Below are positions 55,860 to 64,000 of a DNA stretch of 64,000 nt, one piece after another. This DNA comes from Miscanthus floridulus. Its lineage: Eukaryota; Streptophyta; Magnoliopsida; Poales; Poaceae. The position numbers and the translations under genes were made by a program. Below the pieces are notes generated by a model, which was not told the origin of the DNA, searched no databases, and was given only the letters and a program-made list of their open reading frames with translations. The stretch spans positions 105,221,611 through 105,285,610 of the forward strand of contig NC_089595.1 of the NCBI RefSeq assembly GCF_019320115.1, given 5' to 3'. Every line of letters begins with the position of its first letter. The stretch's first letter is position 1.

Positions 55860-56566
55860 TCTCAGACTGTCTCCAACGAGGAGACCCAGACCTATTTTTG
55901 CGTCCGGCACACTTCTTTGCCTTCCGAAAACATCCTCCAACGACGGACCCATACACCCGACGCATTTTGCCTGCTGCCCTGAGTGCCCGGCAAAAAAGCG
56001 TCCCCTCTCTCTCGCTACGCAAATCGCCGTGGCCGAGGCGGAGCTTGCCCGAGCTCGCCCGCGTCGTGGCCGAGGCGGAGCAGGCGGAGCTTGCCCGCGC
56101 CGTGGCCGAGGCGGAGAGGCGGAGCTCGCCAGAGGTCGCCCGCGCGTAGAGGCGGAGCTCGCCCGCGCCGTGGCCGAGGTGGAGCTCGCCCGCGTCGTGG
56201 CCGAGGCGGAGCTCGCCCGCGCCCGCCACCGGTGTTGGAGGAGGAGCGCGCGGCGAGGCGGGGAGCGGGGCGCGGCCGTCGGGGAGCGGGGATCCGAGGT
56301 CCTCCGTGCCGGGGCGGAGCTCGCCCGCGCCCGCCGCCGGTGTTGGAGGAGGAGCACGCGTGGAGGCATGGAGGCCGGAGACGACGAGGATCCTTGGCGT
56401 GGTCCTCGACGGATGAGGCGGCGACCTCCGGCGGATTTGGGGCTCGTGCGTTTGCGGTCGGTTGGAGAGGCTCACTTTTGCGTGGCGACTTTTTTTCACT
56501 GTGCCGAACCCAAACCGAGATATAGGTGTTGTATTTGGGTCTCATGGTTGGAGTCAGTCTCATGAC
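55860..56566. mobile_element. Element with long inverted ends and GC-rich interior
   Basis: CTCAGACTGTCTCCAACGAGG at the left, then AGACCCAGACC, corresponds to the inverse of the right edge, which reads TTGGGTCTCATGGTTGGAGT and then CAGTCTCATG. The arms match over about 40 bp with some changes. The interior is unusually GC-rich coding-like sequence, as in gene-capturing elements (Pack-MULE type), but I could not identify the target duplication or a captured gene. Confidence 0.5.
56025..56345. repeat. ~24-bp GC-rich degenerate tandem repeat
   Basis: GCCGTGGCCGAGGCGGAGCT, then CGCCCGC recurs about nine times. Overlapping open frames on both strands are due to this composition. Confidence 0.75.
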
Positions 56567-57062
56567 TGCATAAAATTTTACTACTATAATATAAGGATAT
56601 AAATATGATGAAAATTAGTCTCTCTTTTTTTTTGCGTGGTGTGCCCACCTTCACTATTCTTTATGTAGATCCGCGCCCCCTGCAACACACCGACTGATGC
56701 AACGGTGAACCAACAGAGTTATTTATTTAATTATTAAACTTGAATTGATTGCAACAGTACGTACAACTTGTTACGCGCCCTTATGCCTATCGAACTAAAA
56801 ATATAAGAGGATAACATGGGTGTATAAGAATCTAAAAAAATATTACAAAAGTCAATAGGAAAAAGACAACCGCGAGACGCCAATAAAACAGTATTTGATT
56901 TGAGACAAACAAAAAACAAGAGCTGTAAGAAAAAGAATGTGATTTTTGGACGCCAAAATAAAAGGAAGGAAATCACGTACGTACACGAGTAAACATGAGG
57001 ACCTGAGTGATGGACCTCCATTTATCGACAAGGGGGATACAATATATGGTTTTTCCGGTCAA
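56567..57062. other. AT-rich tract, no gene
   Basis: Nothing recognisable. Confidence 0.4.
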
Positions 57063-57425
57063 CAAGAGCTTGTACGCGATTAATACAATTCTGAAATTTT
57101 ACTTTTTTTAGCGTCTTAATGATTTTAAATGCAAAAACTCAAAAATATAAATTTGTAGATTTCATCGAGAGCTATAATTTTTTATATAGAAAGTATCTCC
57201 ATTTGACACCATATAAAAAAGATACGACTCTTCTAAAGCGACAAGCGCTTGTACGCGATTAATACGATGCTGAAACTTTATATTATTATTTTTTAAATCT
57301 TAATGACTTCAAATGAAAATTTTTAAAAACTAGAGGGTTGTAGATCTCATCGAGAGCTACAATTTTTATATAAAAATCATCTTCATCCGAGATCGTATGA
57401 AAAAAGATACAATTTTTCTAGACTA
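57063..57425. repeat. Tandem duplication of about 180 bp
   Basis: AGCTTGTACGCGATTAATAC and GCGCTTGTACGCGATTAATACG start two copies at 57069 and 57246; TCATCGAGAGCTA(C/T)AATTTTT recurs in each. Confidence 0.82.
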
Positions 57426-58790
57426 ACTGCCACGTGGCAGTCTTGCCGCGCAGCTATGAGCACAGTAGACAAGGCCAATAGGATTAGTTTTTAAAAAAAG
57501 TTAAGCCGTGTTAGATTTAAAAATAGTGTTAAAAAATTGTTCATTTATCGACACAATACCGGGCCTTCTCTGAAATTTCAGTCCTGACATCGAAATGATG
57601 GGCCCTACTGGGCCTTCTCAGAAACTTCAGTACTCCCGCAAGGCCCAAGGAAGCCCAGCAAATTGCCCGACAAAATAACGCGAAGCAAGTTTGTGCAGTT
57701 GCGCAGAAGCACCAAAGGATTAACCTGTGAAGTCACGCGTCGAAGTTCGAACAAAGCAAGCACGCCCCCCACCACGGCCACGCCACCACGAAGAGCGTTC
57801 AGCATCCGACGTCACGATCATGGACCAACCTGGCCGCGCCCCAACCTAACACGCGGGTGGCCCGGGGTCGCCCTGGTCGACCTCACACCACACTTGACAT
57901 TCTGCACTCCATCTAATCTAATCCATCCTGGGAAGGAACGGACTAGATACCGAGGAGCATGCTCCGTCGGTGATATGCATGCATGGAAACCGCATGGTTT
58001 GGTGGTGGAAAACGCCGAACCTGCCTGCATTTCTAACCGCTGGCGTAGCTCGGCGGCCTCCTCCTCCACGCATGTCGTGTCGAACGAAAAAGGATGGCGT
58101 GACCCAAGCACAAGCACGCATCTGATCTGGACTCTGAAACCTCCTCCTCTCCTCTTTCGCTCCTGACGTTTTCCTTCCTCGTTCGTTCTCATCCTCCGCG
58201 CTAAAGTCATGGAGACACAAGGCATTATCGCAGGGATTGAACTGAATCCCATCCCATCCCATCCCATCCCGCGATGGGGACGTGCGCCGGGATAGGCCGC
58301 ACGGGGCTTTTCGAACCATTTGTTCGATGGCTACAGCACCTGTCACGTTGCACCAGCTGTACAGTACTTGGTTGGTAAAAGGCCCGTAGCAGTGTGCTAA
58401 TGGCTTGCCAAAAGCGGTATATGCCGGCTCCTTTTTCCCATTCTTCGCTCGGTGCACCGCGCGCTTATTGGATCGGATCAGATGGTCCAACGCCACGTGC
58501 CGCTCACTATCGCTTCGTCGTATCTTCGCTAACGTGCTATGACGAGTCGTTGCAGAATCGAGAGGCCTAGAGTGCGTCACGTAGGTGGAAGAAACCCTAC
58601 GAATCTGTCACGGCTCTGAATCATAATGAAAATACTACTTTATTCATATACACACGCCACCCCGTTTTTCGGGATATAGCCGGATTACGGGATAAGGAGA
58701 CATCCAGATCCGCGGGCACCTAAGAAAGAGATCGCCGCGAGAGCCAAATCGATCCACGCGCGACACGCCGGTGCTCCGTACGCCACATGG
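57426..58790. other. Gene-poor tract with promoter-like words
   Basis: GGGCC motifs cluster at 57560-57650. Frames at 57663-58166 (+) and 57918-58580 (-) overlap each other and carry no recognisable domain. A CCCAT pentamer repeat (about five copies) stands at 58246-58270. Confidence 0.35.
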
Positions 58791-58792
58791 GT

Positions 58793-58925
58793 TCCGTTCG
58801 GCCCGGTGAATCTAGGCTGAAACTGACCGAAAATACTGCTATGGTCGAATTGTTGTGAGAGAAAAAAAAATTTCTGACTGAATAAACAAATTGAATAAAT
58901 TGGATATGAGTAAGCCGAACAGGGC
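58793..58925. mobile_element. hAT-type MITE
   Basis: Left CCGTTCGGCCCGGTGAAT and right AGTAAGCCGAACAGGGCC pair as inverted ends; interior TTGTTGTGAGAGAAAAA is shared with the MITE at 16430 in inverse orientation. Confidence 0.65.
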
Positions 58926-59512
58926 CACGGTGATGCATCCTGCCGTCAGCCACCACCACCCACCCATGCCGCCGCGTCGCGCGCTCGGCCGCTGGCGAGT
59001 CTTGGCACCGGAGCGAGATCGGAAACCTGAGCCGAGGCCAGCCACCCAGAGCCAGCAGGCCGCCGGCGCCGGACGCGGGGAACCTGTGGCGTGGCCGCTG
59101 TGTCCGCAGCGCGCGATTAGTTTGGTCGTTTTCCAGCGCAGCGAAGGTTTCATGGAACCTGACCCGGCGTAACCACGCGGTCAGCAGCTGGCGACCGTGT
59201 GGTCGCCGGTCTTTAACTATGGCTCACTCGCCAGTGGACGCAAACCGGTCGTAGTCGCAGGTCGTCCGGACCCGTGCGTCCCCATGGACCGGTCGCTTCC
59301 TCTGCCCCGGCTTGCGCGACGCGTCTGCCGCAGTTAAGAACCGGCCGGGCGGCCGGCTGTACGGGCGCAGGTCCAAATCCTACACGTCCATCACTGCTTT
59401 GAATTTGAAACCCCGCGGTCACGTCACGCCGGCCGCAAAAGTGGATGAAACGACGCCTGGCACTGGTACATTGGTACTAGTACATGGCTTTCGGGCCGAT
59501 CCACAACGCTCG
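58926..59512. other. GC-rich intergenic tract, no gene supported
   Basis: Frames on both strands lack domains and codon patterns. Confidence 0.35.
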
Positions 59513-59735
59513 GTGGCTGTTTAGTTCCTTTCATTTTACAAAATTTTTCAAGATTTTTCGTCACATTGAATCTTTGACGCATGCATGAAGTATTAAATAT
59601 AAATAATAAATAAAACTAATTATACAGTTTAGACGAAATTCACGAGACGAATCTTTTAAGTCTAATTAGACTATAATTGAACATTAATTGCTAAATAACA
59701 ACGAAAATGTTACAGTACCATTTCGCCAAAAAAAA
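59513..59735. mobile_element. Abundant grass MITE family
   Basis: GGCTGTTTAGTTCCTTTCATT at the left, then ATTGAATCTTTGACGCATGC and ATTAATTGCTAAATAACAAC inside. Related to the inverse of 54612-54860. The right terminus seems shortened before the A12 run. Confidence 0.65.
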
Positions 59736-61780
59736 AAAATTCGCCCACTAGGCAAGGCCTTGGCTCGGAACACCCGCGACGTGGATAGGCTCACACACAG
59801 GGATTAGACGCTCTAACGCCTGACATGACATCGATTCGGTACGCCAAGCGTCGCAGGGACTAATGCTGAGTGAGGATCAGGACGGACACTGGATCGATCG
59901 GCTCGAGGAGGCCAATGCAAAAAAAAAAAGGCGAGAAAAGGGCCAGCAAGGCAGCAAGCGATCATCATCAGCCAGTTGACAGGCGCGTTTGGGCACAGCG
60001 CGGACGACACGCATCGTGCTCGGCGTCGGCGACGACCCTCATGCGGGCAGGCACGAGAAAAGCCTGTCCCTGGTTGGTCTCGCTGGCCGGACCCCGTGGC
60101 CGTGTCCCCGGAAACGCCGCCGGCGCGGGAGCGCGCGCGGCCGGGGTGTTGAAAAGATTATTCGTCCACCCCCTGCCGGGCCCTGCTGGCTGGCCTACGT
60201 GTCGTCTCGCCCCGCGGCGTGTCAGGCTCGCTGGGCTCCGCGCGGGACACGCTCTTGGCGCGTAGCTGCGGCCCGGCGACGCGTGTCCGCTCTTCCAGAA
60301 CTCGGCACGTCGCCGCCATGCCTGTAGTCCGTTCTCCGCTAGGGACGATGGTGTCGCACAACACGTGAGGGGCACTGTTGTTCGAGTAAGACTGGTACTG
60401 TTTCTCACGGAAAGGAAACCGATGAATTCATGCCGTCCTTGCTTCGAGACCCACAGCAAATGATGCGTTTCGAGGCGCGTTTTGTCACTTGATTGATGTG
60501 GTTAGGAGAAAGAAACATGTTTGTTGTTGGCCTTTAGTATTACTTCCGGGTGCACGTTTCTGTTAACCTGATATGATGACGGAGCTGAATTCGTCCGTGA
60601 ACTGTGTGATGCTTATTTCCTCCACTCAAAAAGCTCTAGGTGCTTTTCAGAAAAAAGGGTCTTTAGCACTAGATAGATTACGTGAAAATGACGCCGTGCC
60701 TAAAACGCTCATGAACTCTCGTCGATAGATCATGGGAAAATGACGTCGTGCCTAAACATCGAACAACTCTCATGAATCCCGACTCGACCCGTCCCGTCAA
60801 CCTACTATTTCCTACCGTTGCCAATCTCTTTCTCTGGACGCCTGCTTCTCGGTGACGTGTAAATCTGCCACACCGTAGGAGCACAATCACCGCAGAACGG
60901 AAAATGTATCTTACCGGATCCAGCTATCTACAGCCCGATTGACCGGTGCTGATATAATTATATATGATTGTAAATTATTATCGACTAATTTAGTGTAAAA
61001 AAAATACTATTCTAACTAGAAATTTATAATCGATTATGACCGAGCCAACGGGCTGCTAATCGCAACAACCCAGATCAGACACCACGTGGTACCCGTAAAG
61101 CACACATTCCCTGCGACGGGACGTGGGCCACCACGCCGTCACCGCATCGGCCCCATGCGTGACAGCGTGAGGGCTCAGAACCCAAGTGAGTACGCAACCC
61201 ACCCTGTTTCTCACTCCCCACGTCTTCACCTGCACTGCACCACAGCACGGTAGCGGTCCAGCGGCATCCCCCCACTCCCCAGGGTGCGAACCAAACCGGG
61301 GCCCATGCGCGCGACGCGAACGGAGATGATGAGGATAAGATCAGAGCCGTGGAGCGGAACAGATTCCGGGGCGAGAACCCAGGTGTGGCAGCGCCGCAGT
61401 GGCCAGCCCGACCCAACCCGCCTTTATTAACGCAGACAAACATGGTCCGGCGGCCCACCACCCACTCGTGTCAGCGTGGGGTCGCAGCCTCGCAGGACGA
61501 CGCGATTCGTGCCACGTATGTACTCGCCGCGACGCGACGGCACCGGCGCGGATGCGAGGGCACGAAAACACGAAGCGCTGCAAGAAAACGCGCGCGTTAC
61601 CGACCGTGCGTTTCTTTTGGTTTCCGCACCGAATCGCGCACGTTACTCGCAAAGCTGGTAGCGTTGGTCAAACGACGGACGGACGACGTACCGCGTCTGA
61701 ATCCTGAAAGCCGAGCGTGCGCGTTATCCCGCCGGGGCGGGGCGGGGCGCGGCGCGGCTCAGGGGCGTTGCCGTCCGCGC
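59736..61780. other. Intergenic tract upstream of the OXS3-like gene
   Basis: GC-rich with overlapping frames on both strands (for example 59870-60459 and 61341-61798) that show no recognisable protein features. A short direct repeat with AAAATGACG(C/T)CGTGCCTAAA occurs at 60685 and 60737. The last few hundred bases are presumably promoter. Confidence 0.35.
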
Positions 61781-61790
61781 CGGGGCCTCT

Positions 61791-61799
61791 GTATATAAA
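61791..61799 (+). promoter_or_regulatory. TATA box of the OXS3-like gene
   Basis: GTATATAAA in a GC-rich context, about 155 bp before the start codon. A start site near 61825 would give a 5' UTR of about 130 nt. Confidence 0.7.
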
Positions 61800-61953
61800 C
61801 GTGCACCGCACCAGCGCCGCGGAGGCCGACGCGCAGGCACTCCGCAACGAAGCGGAACGAAACGCAAGAGAGCAGCGTTTCTCCTTGGGACGGGTGAGCT
61901 GCTAGCGAGAGCGAGACGGGGTGAGGCAGTGAGGCTTGCCGTTGCAGAGCGAC

Positions 61954-62594
61954 ATGAGCTACCGGCTCGGGGACGCGGCGGGCCGCGAGGAGGGGGACGA
62001 GGAGCTGTTCGAGACGGCGTCGTCCGTCTCCGGCGGCGAGTCCGACGACGACGACGAGCGGGACCAATTCCCCGGCGCGGCCGGGGCCGAGGGCTCGTGC
62101 GACCACCAGGACCGCCGCGCGTTCGTGCCGCAGCCGCTGCGGAGGATGAACTCGGACAGCATCTACGACATGACGTCCATGATGTCGCAGCTCCCAGCCA
62201 AGTAAGTGCACGCGCGCGCCTACACCTCCCGCCTCCCGGGACCCGGCCGGCCGGCGAAATCACAGCAGGCTCTGAAGCTTTCATCAACCCATGGTCGTTT
62301 TACAGTAGAGTAATTTGCTCACGAATCGAGGACTGGTTTTGTAGAAAAGGGCTGTCGCGGTACTACGAGGGCAAGTCGCAGTCGTTCGCGTGCATGTCGG
62401 AGGTGCGCTGCCTGGAGGACCTGCGCAAGAAGGACAACCCCTACAAGCAGAAGATCAAGTCGTGCAAGAGCTACGTCGCGCTGGGAGGGATGATGGCCAA
62501 GAAGCAGCCCGCCTCCAGCTCCTGCGCCAACCTCGACCTCGTCGCCGCCAACGGGTTCAGGACGCCGCCCATTCGGAACGGGTACCACCAGTAG
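61954..62594 (+). CDS. OXIDATIVE STRESS 3-like protein, two exons
   Basis: Exon 1 is 61954-62201, ending at a GTAAGT donor; exon 2 is 62345-62594 after TTTTGTAG. The 143-nt intron splits a lysine codon. The product has 165 residues. The N-terminal half is acidic and serine-rich (ETASSVSGGESDDDDERDQF). The conserved block is at residues 85-125: GLSRYYEGKSQSFACMSEV, followed by CLEDLRKKDNPYKQKIKSCK, the signature of the plant OXS3/O3L family. Members of that family are small nuclear proteins whose overproduction raises tolerance to oxidative and heavy-metal stress; their biochemical activity is not settled. The start is the first ATG after the TATA box and the upstream frame extension is in 5' UTR. 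The assignment rests on recognising the GLS..GKS.SF motif and could be checked by a profile search. Confidence 0.8.
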
Positions 62595-62879
62595 AGGCAG
62601 CAGGGGCTGGCCGCTGGCGAGAGAGCGCTGCAACTGCAGGAACACGTATTTGTTCCTCGAGGGTCGCTGAACTGTTTTTTTTTTCTTTATTTTCTTTTTC
62701 TCTTTCTTTCTACCTGTTCTGCGGGTGATTTTCTTCACGGGCGCATTAGTCTGTGAGAATTTTACGAGGTGGTGTCAACTGTTACTTGTTCTCCTATCGG
62801 TAGAGTACTAGAGGAACTTACCGTTGACCGTTCTGCACTGTTGCTGCTCGGCAAAAGAAACTGTTCTTTGGGTACTACT

Positions 62880-62995
62880 GTAAATACGAAGCACGGTCCT
62901 ACCCATGGCTGGTGTTCTGATTTGGTTACAGACAAATATCGTTGGTTAGCTAAAAAAAAAAAATACGGTTTATAAGCCAAACGAACATGACGTTA
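62880..62995. mobile_element. Possible hAT-type MITE downstream of the OXS3-like gene
   Basis: GGCTGGTGTTCTGATTTGG at the left and TTATAAGCCAAACGAACATG at the right look like degraded inverted ends around GGTTACAGACAAATATCG. Confidence 0.35.
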
Positions 62996-63327
62996 AGCTC
63001 TGCTGCGCTCAAGCATGGCTTGATCTACTTATCAGCTATGGTCTCATAACAAAACAGCATCAGGCTGATAAATTACAAAAACCATTAGTCAAATAGTACG
63101 ACGTACTCTGTTATTCCAAACACATTCAATACTTCCAGATTCATACTTTCATACTGAGGATTCATAATTGGAATTGTATTTTTTTTCCAGACAGAATGGA
63201 GCACCCTCTCCGCCCTAACTAAAAACAAACCGTAAAAAAGCTAGAGAAGTCATATTTTTCTCAAATTTAATTATATTTATAAAAAATAGTATCAATATCC
63301 ATATCTCTAAATTAATTCAATATAAAA

Positions 63328-63468
63328 TACTACTTTCATTCAAAATTGCAAGTCATTTCTAGCTAGTACATAGCTTGATAGATATACGTTATATCTACAT
63401 ACATCGTAAATATGTATCTTAAAAAGCTAGAACGACTTATAATTTAGAATAGAGAGACTATATTATCT
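63328..63468. mobile_element. Stowaway-like MITE
   Basis: TACTTTCATTCAAAATTGCA, then AGTCATTTCTAGC at the left matches the inverse of GCTAGAACGACTTATAATTT and AGAATAGAGAGACTATA at the right. Confidence 0.6.
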
Positions 63469-63814
63469 AATTTAATAACACATATGCAGTATTATAAATG
63501 GTAGTATTATTTGTTTAAATTGAAAGTTGTTTAGCTTTTTAAAAAGGGACTGCACTTTCTTTAATGGTGAGAGTACATCTTTTTATTACAAGGAAAACAT
63601 TGACATCAGATATGCACACAGATGACAGATCTCTCGCGCTCTCTACAGCAATACACAGATCTCCCTATAGCCAAATCTCTCTGGACACCCACAGGCCACA
63701 ACATACAGTTCTGTCCCTAGGGATTTCCGCAGGCTGTGCAAACTCATGCCGGTAATTACACTCTGCCGATGTACAAAGAGCAAAAAACAGATGCGGAAAC
63801 CATAGCAGATCCAC

Positions 63815-64000
63815 CTAGCAGGCTCGAACCTCAGTCAAACGGCCAGGTGGTGGCTCGCAGTTGCCAGTAAGCTTCAAGGACCCAAGGAAGCAGGAGAGTT
63901 TCCTCATGATGGGCTTGTGGCGAACTACTACTTGCACTTCGACAACGTCCTTCCCGTCATCGGCATAGTTCTCATAGCCCTCTAGATCTTCTTCGGTTAT
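63815..64000 (-). CDS. C-terminal exon of an unrecognised gene (partial)
   Basis: A minus-strand frame runs from the window edge to a TAG at 63815-63817, giving 61 residues: ITEEDLEGYENYADDGKDVV, then EVQVVVRHKPIMRKLSCFLG and an end CEPPPGRLTEVRAC. The composition looks like real coding sequence (acidic start, then basic, no low complexity), and about 250 bp of non-coding sequence follow that could be 3' UTR. The upstream part lies outside the window, and I do not recognise the family. The gene converges on the OXS3-like gene. Confidence 0.5.
   Translation of the reverse strand: MTEEDLEGYENYADDGKDVVEVQVVVRHKPIMRKLSCFLGSLKLTGNCEPPPGRLTEVRAC

Noticed and set aside
55639..56565. 308-codon plus-strand frame with several overlapping frames
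   Set aside because: It crosses the profilin 5' flank and a GC-rich degenerate repeat; frames are open on both strands at once, and no domain is visible.
57663..58580. Possible gene behind GGGCC promoter-like words
   Set aside because: Frames on both strands overlap, splice sites do not join into a longer frame, and no family features are seen.

Overview
The window is nuclear DNA of a grass. The CACTA transposons carry 'TTTGCCGAGTGC' subterminal repeats, and the Gypsy retrotransposons are of the Tat lineage with a second, archaeal-type RNase H; both point to a panicoid (sorghum, sugarcane or Miscanthus-like) genome. There are no bacterial-style operons. Intact genes are few and have introns.

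Layout. Positions 1-1248 are the right end of a CACTA element. From 4069 to 43460 the sequence is almost entirely nested mobile DNA: a complete Tat/Gypsy element on the minus strand (4069-13437, TSD GAGTA); a solo LTR (13718-14217); a probable non-autonomous Helitron (14620-17920) holding a second solo LTR (15063-16265, TSD CAAAT) and three MITEs; a decayed CACTA element (about 19817-25475); a second, internally deleted Tat/Gypsy element (25791-32013, TSD CACAT); a 5'-truncated L1-type LINE (33240-34767, resuming at 43461); and a CACTA element with both ends (34768-43460, TSD ATA) inserted inside that LINE's RNase H region.

From 44.3 kb the region becomes gene-bearing: a cytosolic ribosomal protein uL2/RPL8 gene (44409-45318, +), an intact three-exon profilin gene (54892-55489, -) with a broken tandem copy beside it (47179-51930, -), an OXIDATIVE STRESS 3-like gene (61954-62594, +), and the terminal exon of an unrecognised gene leaving the window (63815-64000, -). 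MITEs, a truncated CACTA end, an old LINE remnant and a 24-base G run lie between them.

The most interesting non-gene signals are: (1) a roughly 200-bp hairpin about 100 bp upstream of the transposase start, kept in both large CACTA copies; (2) a near-symmetric 0.9-kb inverted repeat in one CACTA, present as a single arm in the other; (3) an antisense open frame between pol and the 3' LTR, seen in both Tat elements with a similar peptide core; (4) a regular 70-bp tandem array in the 3' region of the first Tat element; (5) a tRNA-like A/B-box segment inside a Stowaway-type element. Transposase reading frames are broken mostly by stops that look like C-to-T changes, as expected of methylated, silenced DNA. 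All family assignments come from reading motifs, not from database searches.
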